Shown: positions 42,869-52,676, numbered from the stretch's first letter. The stretch: 64,000 nt of DNA from Duganella levis (GCF_009857605.1 NZ_WWCT01000017.1:1-64000); one strand, 5' to 3'. Notes: generated by a model from the sequence alone, not told the origin. Numbers and translations: made by a program.

Positions 42869-43354
42869 TCAGGCTTCGCCGGCGGCGAAGTTGAGCGCGA
42901 CGCCGTCGATGCAGTAGCGCAGGCCGGTCGGTTCCGGGCCGTCGTCGAACACGTCGCCCAGATGGCTGCCGCAGCGGCGGCACACCACTTCCACGCCGTA
43001 CAGGCCGAGCGCGTTGGTGCGGCTGGTGATCACGCCACGGTCCAGCGGCTTCCAGAAGCTTGGCCAGCCGGTGCCGCTATCGAATTTGTTCTTCGACGAG
43101 AACAGCGGATTCTGGCAGCCGGCGCACACGAATTTGCCGGCGCGGTGCTCCTTGTACAATGGGCTGCTGAACGGCCGTTCGGTGCCGTGCTTGCGCAGCA
43201 CCTCGTACTGGGCCGGTGAGAGCAGGGCGCGCCATTCGGCGTCGGTGTGGGTGACTTCCCATGCGGCGGCGGGGCCGGCGATGGTGCTGCGGTAGGCGAC
43301 GCTGGCCAGCAGGGCGGCGCCGCTGGTGAGCAGGAAAGAACGTCTGGTTGTCAT
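42869..43354 (-). CDS. msrB: Peptide-methionine (R)-S-oxide reductase, exported
   Basis: 161 residues from the ATG at 43354 (GGAGA site). The N-terminus TTRRSFLLTSGAALLASVA is a Tat-like signal. Zinc cysteines are 77/80 (CAGC) and 125/128 (CRRC), and the catalytic Cys148 lies in LRYCIDG; FDSGTGWPSF is the family signature. It reduces methionine-R-sulfoxide and complements MsrA. First gene of the operon and divergent from the two-component genes. Confidence 0.95.
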   Translation of the reverse strand: MTTRRSFLLTSGAALLASVAYRSTIAGPAAAWEVTHTDAEWRALLSPAQYEVLRKHGTERPFSSPLYKEHRAGKFVCAGCQNPLFSSKNKFDSGTGWPSFWKPLDRGVITSRTNALGLYGVEVVCRRCGSHLGDVFDDGPEPTGLRYCIDGVALNFAAGEA

Positions 43355-43418
43355 GCTGGTCTCCGTAGGTGGAATGACGATGGAGCCATTCTGCGCTCCC
43401 AGTGCTGACAAAATCCTC

Positions 43419-43433
43419 ACGTAAACGTAAACG
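43419..43433. promoter_or_regulatory. Direct repeat in the msrB / response-regulator intergenic region
   Basis: Two adjacent GTAAAC hexamers (43421-43432) lie in the 123-base gap between the divergent msrB operon and the response regulator. OmpR-family regulators bind direct repeats, so this is a candidate binding site. Weak inference. Confidence 0.35.
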
Positions 43434-43477
43434 ATTTGTGATACTTTTCATCGCTGGAATCCTGCACAATACGGACC

Positions 43478-44194
43478 ATGGAACCCGCTAAACGTGTCTT
43501 AATTGTCGAAGACGACATACATATCGCAGACCTGCTGCGCATGCACCTCCAGGATGAGGGGTATCAGGTGACGCATTGCGCCGATGGCGCGCAAGGCCTG
43601 GCCCAGGTGCGCACCGGCGGCTGGGATGCGCTCATCCTCGACATCATGCTGCCCGGCGTGGATGGCCTGGAAATCTGCCGCCAGGCGCGCGCCATGACGA
43701 CTTATACGCCGATTATCATCACCAGCGCGCGTGCCAGCGAGGTACACCGCATCCTTGGCCTGGAACTGGGCGCGGACGATTATCTGCCCAAGCCGTTCTC
43801 GGTCTTGGAACTGGTGGCGCGCGTGAAAGCGCTGCTGCGCCGGGCCGACGCCATGTCGCGCAACCAGCGCAACGAGGGCGGGGCGCTGGAGCTGAACGGT
43901 GTGCGCGTCGATCCGTTGACGCGCCAGGCCAGCGTCAACGGCAGTGCGCTGGACCTGACTCCGCGCGAATTCGACCTGCTGTACTTCTTCATCAAGCATC
44001 CCGAAAAGGTGTTTTCGCGGCTGGACTTGCTGAACCAGGTGTGGGGCTACCAGCATGACGGCTACGAGCACACCGTCAACACCCACATCAACCGCCTGCG
44101 CGCCAAGATCGAAGCCGATCCGGCCGACCCCACGCGCATTCTCACCGTCTGGGGCAAAGGCTACAGATACGCCAGCGCCGGCGAGTCAGCATGA
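43478..44194 (+). CDS. OmpR/PhoB-family response regulator
   Basis: 238 residues. Receiver domain with Asp12/Asp13, phosphoacceptor Asp55 (LILDIMLPGVDG), a conserved Thr/Ser-Ala (ITSAR) and Lys (YLPKPFS); then a winged-helix effector domain (LTPREFDLLYFFIKHPEKVFSR, TVNTHINRLRAKIE). It overlaps the sensor kinase gene by 4 bases and is divergent from msrB-dipZ-msrA, which it probably controls. Confidence 0.95.
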   Translation: MEPAKRVLIVEDDIHIADLLRMHLQDEGYQVTHCADGAQGLAQVRTGGWDALILDIMLPGVDGLEICRQARAMTTYTPIIITSARASEVHRILGLELGADDYLPKPFSVLELVARVKALLRRADAMSRNQRNEGGALELNGVRVDPLTRQASVNGSALDLTPREFDLLYFFIKHPEKVFSRLDLLNQVWGYQHDGYEHTVNTHINRLRAKIEADPADPTRILTVWGKGYRYASAGESA

Positions 44195-45672
44195 ACCTGA
44201 CGCTGTCGCAGCGCCTGTCGCTGGTGTTCTCGATCCTGCTGCTGGCCTGTTGCGGCGCATCCGCATGGCTGCAGATCCGCGCCAACATCATGCACGAGAA
44301 GGAAGTGGTGCAGGGCCTTTCGCGCGGACTGGCGCGCAGCATTGCGCTGGACGCGCAGCTGATGCATGCGGAAGACGACACCACCGCCACACAAGGCATC
44401 AGCCCCGAGGCCGTCCGCCGCCTGTTCAGCCGCCTGATGGATGTGAATCCCAGCGTGGAAGTCTACCTGCTGGACATGGATGGCCGCATCGTTGGCCACG
44501 CCGCGCCGAATGGAAGCCTGAAGCGCGACCATGTCGGCCTGGAGCCGATCCGTCGCCTGCTGGCCAACGAACCGCTGCCGATACAAGGCGACGATCCGCG
44601 CAGCGAGACTGGCCGCAAGGTATTCAGCGTGGCCGTGCTGCGCGCCGGCGAACGCAAGGTCGGCTACATCTACGTGATTTTGCAAAGCGAGGAACACGAC
44701 CGCCTGTCCGCGCGCGCCACCGCCAGTTCGGTGCTGCGCACCACCTTATGGTCGATGGTGGTGGTGGCTGCGCTGGTACTGATCGCCGGCCTGATTGCCT
44801 TCCGCCTGATTACCCGGCCGCTGCGCCGGCTGACCACCACCATGCGGCAGCTGGACACAAAGGCCGATCAACTGACGCTGCCAGTGGCGGTGCCGGACGC
44901 CGCCAGCCAGCGCGACGAAATCGCGGTGCTGGAACACGCCTTTGGCGACATGGCCTCGCGCATCAACGACCAATGGAAAACCATGCGCCAGCTGGATCAC
45001 GATCGGCGCGAAGTTGTGGCGAATATCTCGCACGACCTGCGCACGCCGCTCGGCTCCTTGCACGGCTATCTGGAAACGCTGTCGCTGAAAGACGAGACGC
45101 TGGACGCGGTAGAACGCCAGCGCTACCTCGGCATCGCGCTGGCGCAGAGCCAGAAGGTGGGGCGGCTGGCGCAGGCCTTGTTCGAGCTGGCGCGCCTGGA
45201 GCATGGCTCGGTGCAGCCGGAGCTGGAGGCGTTCTCGCTGTCGGACCTGATCCAGGACGTGTTCCAGAAATTCGAACTGCAAGCGGCCGAACGCCAGGTG
45301 CGGTTGATGGCGACGCTGCCGCATCCAGCGCCGATGGTGCGCGCGGACCTGGGCATGATCGAGCGCGTGCTGACCAATCTATTCGATAACGCGCTGCGCC
45401 ACACGCCGGCCGGCGGCGAGGTCGAAATCACCGTGCAGCCGGGCGCCGGCGGCAAGGTCGTTGTGACGGTGGCCGACACCGGCCCCGGCGTACCAGCCGC
45501 CATGCGCGACAACCTGTTTCGCCGCCCGGTGGCGCTGCAAGGCGAATACCGTGTCGGCGGCCTGGGTCTGCTGACGGTCAACCGCATCCTGCAACTCCAT
45601 CACAGCAGCATAGAACTGGTGAGCGAACCCGATCTGGGCGCGGTGTTCCGCTTTACGCTGGATGCTGCGTAA
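44191..45672 (+). CDS. Membrane sensor histidine kinase
   Basis: 493 residues. Membrane helix at about 10-27, a periplasmic sensor region to about 180, a second helix (MVVVAALVLIAGLIAFRL), a HAMP domain, HisKA with His281 (ISHDLRTPLG), and HATPase with the N-box (NLFDNALRHTP) and G-boxes (DTGPGV; GGLGLLTV). The stimulus is unknown; adjacency to an exported Msr system suggests oxidative or hypochlorite stress in the envelope. Its end overlaps the convergent AraC gene by 20 bases. Confidence 0.94.
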   Translation: MNLTLSQRLSLVFSILLLACCGASAWLQIRANIMHEKEVVQGLSRGLARSIALDAQLMHAEDDTTATQGISPEAVRRLFSRLMDVNPSVEVYLLDMDGRIVGHAAPNGSLKRDHVGLEPIRRLLANEPLPIQGDDPRSETGRKVFSVAVLRAGERKVGYIYVILQSEEHDRLSARATASSVLRTTLWSMVVVAALVLIAGLIAFRLITRPLRRLTTTMRQLDTKADQLTLPVAVPDAASQRDEIAVLEHAFGDMASRINDQWKTMRQLDHDRREVVANISHDLRTPLGSLHGYLETLSLKDETLDAVERQRYLGIALAQSQKVGRLAQALFELARLEHGSVQPELEAFSLSDLIQDVFQKFELQAAERQVRLMATLPHPAPMVRADLGMIERVLTNLFDNALRHTPAGGEVEITVQPGAGGKVVVTVADTGPGVPAAMRDNLFRRPVALQGEYRVGGLGLLTVNRILQLHHSSIELVSEPDLGAVFRFTLDAA

Positions 45673-46462
45673 GCGGCTGGCGCCACTCGGTCAGGTAATG
45701 CTGCGGCGTTTTGCCGAGAATGCGGCGGAACATGGCGCTGAACGCGCTCGGACTGGCATAGCCAAGTGTCGCAGCAATCTCGCCCACGCTCTGGCCCTGC
45801 GCCAGACGGTTGAAAGCTTCCGCCAGATGCACCTGCTGCACCCACTGGCGGTAATGCAGGCCGGTCTCCTTGGGGAATAGGCGGATCAGCGTGCGCGCGC
45901 TGGCGCCCACTTCATCGGCCCACTGTTCGATATTCCGGCTGCTGCCCGGATCGGCCATGATGGCGCTGCACACCGCCACCAGCCGGCGGTCGCGCGGCCA
46001 CGGAATCGCAATCGGCACCGTCTCCGCCGCCTTCAATTCGGACAGGATCAGCATCGCCAGATGCTCGCCGCGTCCCGGAATCGGATATTCAATCGGCTCG
46101 TCCAGCAGCGCCAATATCAGCTCGCGCAGCAGCGGACTGACTTCGATCACGCGGCAGCTGTCGCCAAATTGTCTGGCGGCGCCGGGTTCCACGTAAATGG
46201 TGCGCATGGTGACCTTGCTGACCGAGGTCCAGTGATGCGTGACGCCGGACGGTATCCATAGCGCGCGGCGCGGCGGCAATATCCACACGCCGTCGTCGGT
46301 CTGTACCCGCATCAGGCCCTGGGTGGCGTACAGCAGCTGCGCGCGTTCGTGGCTGTGCGCCGGCGCGGTGACGCCATGTTCCGTATCGCGCGCCAGCGCC
46401 GTGACGACACGCGGCACGCGCTGGTAATCGCGGTGGTCGGTGCTGCGGCTGGCATCGGGCAT
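45653..46462 (-). CDS. AraC-family transcriptional regulator with cupin domain
   Basis: 269 residues. An N-terminal cupin-like sensor (APAHSHERAQLLYATQGLM) and a C-terminal double helix-turn-helix (SARTLIRLFPKETG; IAATLGYASPSAFSAMFRRILGKTP). Divergent from the MFS transporter by 83 bases, a typical regulator/efflux pair. Confidence 0.93.
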   Translation of the reverse strand: MPDASRSTDHRDYQRVPRVVTALARDTEHGVTAPAHSHERAQLLYATQGLMRVQTDDGVWILPPRRALWIPSGVTHHWTSVSKVTMRTIYVEPGAARQFGDSCRVIEVSPLLRELILALLDEPIEYPIPGRGEHLAMLILSELKAAETVPIAIPWPRDRRLVAVCSAIMADPGSSRNIEQWADEVGASARTLIRLFPKETGLHYRQWVQQVHLAEAFNRLAQGQSVGEIAATLGYASPSAFSAMFRRILGKTPQHYLTEWRQPLTQHPA

Positions 46463-46545
46463 TTGTCACCTATTCGACGATAGTTGGAATATCAAGCTTT
46501 GCCGACCATATTACACTGTCATCATCCTAAAACAAGGTCTTTACT

Positions 46546-47751
46546 ATGAATACTGCTACTGCAACCGCCGCCATCAGCCGGCCCCACGGCGACACCGTCA
46601 TGCGCATCCTCGGCGTGGTGGCGCTGGTCCACCTGCTGAATGACCTGACGCAGGCCATGCTGCCGTCGATCTACCCGATGCTGAAGGCCGAATTTGGCCT
46701 GACCTTCACCCAGGTCGGCCTGATCACGCTGACCTTCCAGTGCACCGCGTCGCTGCTGCAGCCTTGGATCGGCGCTTACACCGACAAGCGCCCGATGCCG
46801 TTCCTGCTGCCGATGGGGATGGTGGCCACGCTGGTGGGCGTGTTGATGATGTCCTTCGCCTCGTCGTTCCACGCGCTGCTGATTTCGGCCGCGCTGATCG
46901 GCGTCGGTTCGTCGACCTTCCACCCTGAAGCCTCGCGCGTGGCGCGTGCCGCATCAGGCGGACGTTTCGGCTTTGCGCAGTCGCTGTTCCAGGTGGGCGG
47001 CAATGCCGGTTCGGCGCTGGGGCCAGTGCTGGCCGCAGCGGTGATCATCGGCCGTGGCCAGGCCAACATCGCCTGGTTTGCGGTGCTGGTGGTGGCCGCG
47101 ATTGCGGCGCTGGTGTATGTGAGCCGCTGGCACAGTCACCATCTGGCGCAGCCGAAGAAGGCTGCCGCCGTGGCGGTGTCACCGCTGCCCAAGGCCAAAG
47201 TGTATGGCGCTATGACGGTGCTGGCGCTGCTGGTCTTCTCGAAGTACATCTACATGTCCAGCCTGACCAGCTACTACACCTTCTACCTGATCGATAAATT
47301 CGGCGTGTCGGTGTCGAATGCGCAGATGTACCTGTTCCTGTTCCTGGCGGCTGTCGCTGCGGGCACCTTCATGGGCGGCCCGATTGGCGACCGCATTGGC
47401 CGCAAGCGCGTGATCTGGATGTCGATCCTGGGCGCGGCGCCGTTCACGCTGGCGCTGCCATATGTGAACCTGTTCTGGACTGCGGCGCTGACGGTGATCA
47501 TCGGCTTCGTGATCTCGTCGGCCTTCTCGGCGATCGTGGTGTTTGCGCAGGAACTCATGCCGGGCAAGGTCGGCATGGTAGCGGGGATCTTCTTTGGTCT
47601 GATGTTCGGCATCAGCGGTATTGGCGCAGCGGCCATGGGCCACATTGCAGACATCAGCGGCATCGCTTACGTCTACCAACTGTGTTCGTACCTGCCGCTG
47701 CTGGGTATCCTGACGGTGCTGCTGCCGCACGTTGAGCAGCAGAAGCACTAA
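46546..47751 (+). CDS. MFS transporter, fosmidomycin-resistance (Fsr) type
   Basis: 401 residues with about twelve membrane helices. The start HLLNDLTQAMLPSIYPMLKAEFGLTFTQVG is characteristic of the Fsr group of efflux transporters. Also DRIGRKRVIW, the MFS loop motif, between the helices of the second half. The substrate is unproven. Probably regulated by the divergent AraC-type gene. Confidence 0.9.
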   Translation: MNTATATAAISRPHGDTVMRILGVVALVHLLNDLTQAMLPSIYPMLKAEFGLTFTQVGLITLTFQCTASLLQPWIGAYTDKRPMPFLLPMGMVATLVGVLMMSFASSFHALLISAALIGVGSSTFHPEASRVARAASGGRFGFAQSLFQVGGNAGSALGPVLAAAVIIGRGQANIAWFAVLVVAAIAALVYVSRWHSHHLAQPKKAAAVAVSPLPKAKVYGAMTVLALLVFSKYIYMSSLTSYYTFYLIDKFGVSVSNAQMYLFLFLAAVAAGTFMGGPIGDRIGRKRVIWMSILGAAPFTLALPYVNLFWTAALTVIIGFVISSAFSAIVVFAQELMPGKVGMVAGIFFGLMFGISGIGAAAMGHIADISGIAYVYQLCSYLPLLGILTVLLPHVEQQKH

Positions 47752-47771
47752 GCTTGATTCACCAAGCCTGA

Positions 47772-49181
47772 TCAGGCGTCGATAAAGCGCATCTTGAAGT
47801 TGCGGCCTTTAAAGGCGCCGAAGTCGCCGCCTAGCGGATTGCCCTTGCTGAGGTTAGCAAAAGCGTCATACGCCACGCGGCGGTCGATGGCGACGTAGGT
47901 CTGGAACTCGGTGACGTTGATCTTGCCGACTTGTTCCTTGCTCAGGCCTGCGTCGCCGGTCAGTGCGCCCAGCACGTCGCCCGGACGCAGCTTGTCTTTC
48001 TTACCGCCCGAAATCACCAGCGTCATCATCGGCGCTGGATCGACGCCGTACTCGTTGTCGTCCAGGCTTTTCAGGTCGAACCACTCGACCGGCTGGCCTT
48101 GATATTCTTCGATCAGCTTGACCCACTTCTTCTCGTTCGGCGCGCACAGCGACAGCGCCAGGCCTTGTTCGTCGCCGCGGCCGGTACGGCCGACGCGGTG
48201 AATGTGCACCTCGGTGTCCTTGGAGACGTCGACGTTGATCACCGCTTCCAGATTCGGAATATCCAGGCCGCGCGCGGCGACGTCGGTGGCTACCAGTACG
48301 GAGCAGCTACGGTTGGCGAACAGGATCAGGATCTCGTCACGCTCACGCTGTTCCAGCTCACCATACAGCGCCATGGCGGAGAAGCCTTTCTGTTGCAGGG
48401 ACTCGACCAGCTCACGGCACTGCACCTTGGTGTTGCAGAAGGCGATTGCCGATACCGGCTTGTAGTGGCCAAGCAGGCGCGCCACGGCGTCATTGCGGCC
48501 GTCGAAACCGATCTCGAAGAATAGCTGCTCGATCTTGTCGTTATCGTGCTGCGCTTCGACCGTGACTTCGACCGGATCAACCAGGAAGTCGTCGGTGGCG
48601 CGGCGGATGTCGTCCGGGTAGGTGGCCGAGAACAGCAGCGTTTGACGGCGTTTCGGGCAGGCGCTGACAATGCCGGCGATTTCGTCGTAGAAGCCCATGT
48701 CGGTCATGCGGTCGGCTTCGTCCAGCACCAGCGTGCCGACCTTGGACAGGTCCAGCGTTTCGCGGCCCAGGTGATCGCGCACGCGGCCCGGCGTACCGAC
48801 GATGATGTGGGCGCCGTGTTCCAGCGAGGCGATTTGCGGCCGCATTGGCGAGCCGCCGGTCAGCACCAGCACCTTGACGTTGCCGGTCGAACGGGCCAGG
48901 CGGCGCAGTTCATTGGCCACCTGGTCGGCCAGTTCGCGGGTAGGGCACAGCACCAGCGCCTGCACCGCAAACCATGCAGGATTCAGCTTGGCCAGGATGC
49001 CGATGCCGAAGGCGGCGGTCTTGCCGCTGCCGGTCTTGGCCTGGGCGATCAGGTCGCGGCCTTCCAGCACCGACGGCAGGCTTTGGGCCTGGATCGTGGT
49101 CATCTCCTTGTAGCCGAGCGAGTCGAGGTTGTCCAGGAAGGCGGGAGTCAGCGGCAGGCTGGCAAAGGAGGTGGAAGTCAT
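47772..49181 (-). CDS. dbpA: ATP-dependent RNA helicase DbpA
   Basis: A DEAD-box helicase acting on 23S rRNA helix 92 in large-subunit assembly. 469 residues: Q-motif near 30, Walker A AKTGSGKT (48-55), PTRELA, DEAD at 154-157, SAT (LLFSATYP), and HRVGRTGR. The C-terminal DbpA-type RNA-binding domain (KLRPGDVLGALTGDAGL, VGKINVTEFQTYVAI) gives the specificity and separates it from other DEAD-box proteins. Confidence 0.96.
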   Translation of the reverse strand: MTSTSFASLPLTPAFLDNLDSLGYKEMTTIQAQSLPSVLEGRDLIAQAKTGSGKTAAFGIGILAKLNPAWFAVQALVLCPTRELADQVANELRRLARSTGNVKVLVLTGGSPMRPQIASLEHGAHIIVGTPGRVRDHLGRETLDLSKVGTLVLDEADRMTDMGFYDEIAGIVSACPKRRQTLLFSATYPDDIRRATDDFLVDPVEVTVEAQHDNDKIEQLFFEIGFDGRNDAVARLLGHYKPVSAIAFCNTKVQCRELVESLQQKGFSAMALYGELEQRERDEILILFANRSCSVLVATDVAARGLDIPNLEAVINVDVSKDTEVHIHRVGRTGRGDEQGLALSLCAPNEKKWVKLIEEYQGQPVEWFDLKSLDDNEYGVDPAPMMTLVISGGKKDKLRPGDVLGALTGDAGLSKEQVGKINVTEFQTYVAIDRRVAYDAFANLSKGNPLGGDFGAFKGRNFKMRFIDA

Positions 49182-49312
49182 GGTGGCGGACCCTGTTCAA
49201 AAAGGATATGGGCACAGTCTAACAGGCTAACCGTAGCCTGGCCCACTGTGCGGGATGTGTATATGTGATGTGCTGCGGTGGCGTGCTGCGGCCGTAGCGA
49301 CGTTGTACCGTA

Positions 49313-49537
49313 TCAGTCACGCTTCCATACCGGCAAACCGGTAAGGTCGAGATTCTCGTCGCGGACCCAGACCGGCAGGCCGCTGTTATCGGTCGGTTCC
49401 AGCAGTTCCATTTGTTCCTGCTTGAGCGTCGCCCGCCGGATGCGCGGCAGTGGTGGACGTTTTGCTTCCGGTTCGAGCGGCGCGGCAGGGGCAAAGCCCG
49501 GCAGGTCGAACGTAGCGTTATCTTTTTTATCTCTCAT
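49313..49537 (-). CDS. Small acidic/proline-rich conserved protein
   Basis: 74 residues: MRDKKDNATFDLPGFAPAAP, then KRPPLPRIRRATLKQEQMELLEP and a C-terminal direct pair (SGLPVWVRDENLDL / TGLPVWKRD). The repeated GLPVW motif is visible. No family recognised. The ribosome-binding site is weak, and it lies just downstream of the phosphoesterase terminator. Confidence 0.6.
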   Translation of the reverse strand: MRDKKDNATFDLPGFAPAAPLEPEAKRPPLPRIRRATLKQEQMELLEPTDNSGLPVWVRDENLDLTGLPVWKRD

Positions 49538-49540
49538 CGG

Positions 49541-49574
49541 GAAAAAACAAAAGCCCGGCTGTAGTAGTCGGGCT
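49541..49574 (-). terminator. Intrinsic terminator of the phosphoesterase gene
   Basis: On the minus strand AGCCCGAC / GCCGGGCT (8 bp with one G-U pair, 7-base loop) is followed by TTTTGTTTTTT, 50 bases after the phosphoesterase stop. Confidence 0.85.
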
Positions 49575-49623
49575 CCGGTAGCTTACTGGATTAATTGCGC
49601 GCAGTGTAACACAAAGCCGCAGA

Positions 49624-51285
49624 TCAGCGGAAGCTCAGGGCCCCCGTCAGGTCGCCCGGCGGCGTGGCGTGGCGCTCGGCGAAGGCCGCGTTACGCGTCT
49701 TCAGACCTTCCAGCAGCGGCAGGTCGTGCAGGCGGGTGATGAAGCGCATGATCGAGGTGGTGTCGTAGAAGCTGTGATCCACATGGCCTTTTTTCGCAAA
49801 CGGCGAAATGACGATGGCCGGAATGCGCGAACCCGGACCCCAGCGGTCGCCCTTTGGCGGCGCGACGTGATCCCACCAGCCGCCATTTTCGTCGAAGGTG
49901 ATCACCACCAGCATGTTCTTGAACTGTGGCGACTTGCGCAAGTGCTCGACCACATTGGTAATGTGGGCGTCGCCGGATTCCACATCCGAGTAACCGGCGT
50001 GCAGGTTCAGGTTACCTTGCGGCTTGTAGAAGCTTACCGCCGGCAGTTTGCCTGCCACCACGTCGGCCAGGAATTTGTTGGAGATCGGGCTATCACCCAG
50101 GCCGCCATCGCGCAGATGCTCGTCGCGCGCCTTGGTGCCGGGCGCGAACTGCTGGAAGTAGTTGAATGGCTGGTGGTGGTACTGGAAGTTCGGCTTCTCG
50201 CCGCCGCCGCGCGCATCCAATGCCGCCTGCCACGCGCCGCCGTACCACGCCCAGCTGACGCTCTTGCGCGACAGCAGATCGCCAATGGTGTCGTAGCTTT
50301 GCGGCGGCAGCGTGCTGGCGTCCTTCGGATCGGCGCGCAGCGGATCGCCGTCGTAGGCAGGGCGGATGTAGCTAGGCTGATAGGGCGGGGCCATGGTGTT
50401 GACCGCGTAGCCGTCCGGCGTGATGGCGCCGTTGTTGACGAAGTGCGGATGGCCGTCCAGCGCCGACGCCGGCGAATCCTTGGCGGTCGACAGGCGCACG
50501 CCGGTCGGGCCGTCGTCCAGCACCGCGATCTTCTTCTTGGCCGCTGTGTCCTTGGCGTTGAAGTATTCCGGCACGCGGCCGGTGATCAGGAACTGGTGGT
50601 TCAGGTAGGAGCCGCCGAAGGCCGCCATGAAGAAGTTATCGCACAGCGTGTACTGCTCGGCGATCTTCCACAGACCGAGGTTCTTGTTGGTTTCGCCGTA
50701 GTAGCCCATCACCATGCCGCCGGTGTTGCCCCACGCGGCGAAGCCGTCGTTCTTGCCGCCGTTGATCTGCATTTGGTTCTGGTAGAACAAGTGCCACAGG
50801 TCGCGCGTGATCACGCCTTCCGGCAGCGGCTTGCCTTCGGTGTCCACCAGCTTGAACGGGCCGTTCGGCAGGTTCTTGATGTCGTCTTCCTTGACGGCGT
50901 ACTTCTTGCCGCCAATGTCCTGCGTGTTCGGCACCATGCCGCCCCAGACCTTCGGCAGCACCGGCAGCACCGAGCCGTCGCGATCGCGCTGCTGGCAGGC
51001 GGCGGCCGGCGCAGCCGACAGCGGATTGGCCGTGCCGGGGAAGTTGGCAAACAGGTTGTTGAAGCTGCGGTTCTCCAGATAGATCACCACCACGTTCTTG
51101 ATGTTGGACTTGATCTTGTCGTCGAGCGAGCCTTTGGCACCCGCCTTGGCCGGTGCGGCTTCGCTCAGCGCTGGCAGGGAGGTCGCCAGGCCGGCGGCGC
51201 CGGCTGCCTGGAAGATGCGGCGGCGCGAAGGGCTGACGGGAGCATCTTGTTCTAATTGTTCTGCTGCTGGTGCTTGATCCTTCAC
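49624..51285 (-). CDS. Tat-exported phosphoesterase (acid phosphatase / phospholipase C type)
   Basis: 553 residues. N-terminal SPSRRRIFQAAGAAGLATSLPAL is a twin-arginine signal. The phosphoesterase domain begins VVVIYLENRSFNNLF (ENRSFN is the family motif), with ITFDENGGWWDHVAPP and the metal-site histidines near the C-terminus. This superfamily includes AcpA and bacterial PlcC; the substrate is uncertain. The gene precedes (minus strand) its own terminator and may be monocistronic. Confidence 0.9.
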   Translation of the reverse strand: MKDQAPAAEQLEQDAPVSPSRRRIFQAAGAAGLATSLPALSEAAPAKAGAKGSLDDKIKSNIKNVVVIYLENRSFNNLFANFPGTANPLSAAPAAACQQRDRDGSVLPVLPKVWGGMVPNTQDIGGKKYAVKEDDIKNLPNGPFKLVDTEGKPLPEGVITRDLWHLFYQNQMQINGGKNDGFAAWGNTGGMVMGYYGETNKNLGLWKIAEQYTLCDNFFMAAFGGSYLNHQFLITGRVPEYFNAKDTAAKKKIAVLDDGPTGVRLSTAKDSPASALDGHPHFVNNGAITPDGYAVNTMAPPYQPSYIRPAYDGDPLRADPKDASTLPPQSYDTIGDLLSRKSVSWAWYGGAWQAALDARGGGEKPNFQYHHQPFNYFQQFAPGTKARDEHLRDGGLGDSPISNKFLADVVAGKLPAVSFYKPQGNLNLHAGYSDVESGDAHITNVVEHLRKSPQFKNMLVVITFDENGGWWDHVAPPKGDRWGPGSRIPAIVISPFAKKGHVDHSFYDTTSIMRFITRLHDLPLLEGLKTRNAAFAERHATPPGDLTGALSFR

Positions 51286-51355
51286 GCGGGCCTCCGTGGC
51301 TAAGCTAAAACAATAATTGTGACAGCTTTATCGGCGCTTGGGTATGGATCCAGGT

Positions 51356-52480
51356 TCACACGCCCGGCACAAAGGGCCGGCAGTCCACCGGGATATCAAT
51401 GATGAAAGTGGTGCCGCTGGCTGCAGAGCTGTCTACCGCCACGCTGCCGCCATGGCTCTCGGCCACGTTCTTCACAAACGGCAGGCCGATGCCCCAGCCT
51501 TGCTTGTCCTTGGCGCTACCATCGCGCCACAGGTATTCGAAGACCTGGCCGTGATGTTCCTGGGCGATGGGGTTGCCGCTGTTATGCACGGAGATCAGCA
51601 TGCGGCCGTGCGCCTCGTCCACCTTGATCTGGACGCCGTTGCCGTCGCCGTACTTGATGGCGTTGATGACCAGGTTTTCCAGCGCGCGGCGCAGCGAATT
51701 TTCGCACCAGTAGCCGGTGACGGAACTGCCGCTGACGGTGCAGGCGTCCGGCGCGGCGACGCTGGCGTCGCTGCACACCTCGCGCGCCAGTTCCAGCACG
51801 TCGAACTGGCTAAGGTCGAGTGGCAGTTTTTCGCCGCGGTTGAAACTCAGCGCGTCCAGCAGATCGTCGATCATGGTGCCCAGGCGCTGGCCGTTGTCGA
51901 GGATTCTTTTGGCGAGGACCGGGGTGCGCTCCGGCGTCACGCCGATGGTCAGCAGATGCGCAGCCGTGATCACCACCGACAAGGGACTGCGCATATCGTG
52001 CGACAGCGCAGCCGCCATCTGGTGGCGGAACGACTCGTGCATCGCGGTGAACTTGCGGATCGACTCGCGCACCGCGCTGTCGATCGAGCCGTTGACGATG
52101 CCCCATTCGGCGCGGCTCAGCGTCACACCCTGTTCATCGGCCACGCGCGAGAAGGCGTCGCGGAACAGCTGGTATTCCTGGACGATTTGTTCCGGCTCGT
52201 AGGATGTCATGCGGGCGCGCTCATCGCCATGGGCGGCGGCGATGTCGGTGTTGCTGGTGGCCTCGTCGCGCGGATGATTCGGCGTCAGTGCCTCGGCAAT
52301 ATTGTCATAAAAGACAGGCAGCGTATTGAGCAGCGTAGGGTGCAGAATATGCTGCGCGCCTTTGATCAGCGTGCGCACCTGGCTTTCCCATTCCGCGAAC
52401 ACCGCATCGCGCATGGCCAACACTTGTTTGGAGGTGGCCGACAGGCCGTTCTGATTCATTTTTTGATCTGATGCCAACAT
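51356..52480 (-). CDS. Soluble sensor histidine kinase with RsbRD-like N-terminus
   Basis: 374 residues, no membrane helix. The N-terminal four-helix region (VFAEWESQVRTLIKGAQHIL) resembles RsbRD/RsbT co-antagonist domains; the HisKA box has His161 (AALSHDMRSPLSVV), followed by HATPase (NLVINAIKYGDGNG N-box; GWGIGLPFVKNVAESHGG G-box). AAGGA precedes the start. No response regulator is adjacent, so it is an orphan kinase. Confidence 0.88.
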   Translation of the reverse strand: MLASDQKMNQNGLSATSKQVLAMRDAVFAEWESQVRTLIKGAQHILHPTLLNTLPVFYDNIAEALTPNHPRDEATSNTDIAAAHGDERARMTSYEPEQIVQEYQLFRDAFSRVADEQGVTLSRAEWGIVNGSIDSAVRESIRKFTAMHESFRHQMAAALSHDMRSPLSVVITAAHLLTIGVTPERTPVLAKRILDNGQRLGTMIDDLLDALSFNRGEKLPLDLSQFDVLELAREVCSDASVAAPDACTVSGSSVTGYWCENSLRRALENLVINAIKYGDGNGVQIKVDEAHGRMLISVHNSGNPIAQEHHGQVFEYLWRDGSAKDKQGWGIGLPFVKNVAESHGGSVAVDSSAASGTTFIIDIPVDCRPFVPGV

Positions 52481-52676
52481 GCTGATCCTTGCGCGTAGTG
52501 ATATGCCTAATTGAAGAGCATGTGGCAGAGCGGGCGAGGATGAGGACCACCGAGCGAAATGTTCGACTGTGATGATACACAGATTTATTGCTGGATGGAC
52601 GATATTGGGTGGGGCTGTTACGTCAGCATAGTTGATGCTACATTAGTAATGCCAATTTGCTTACGGAGCTTTATCC

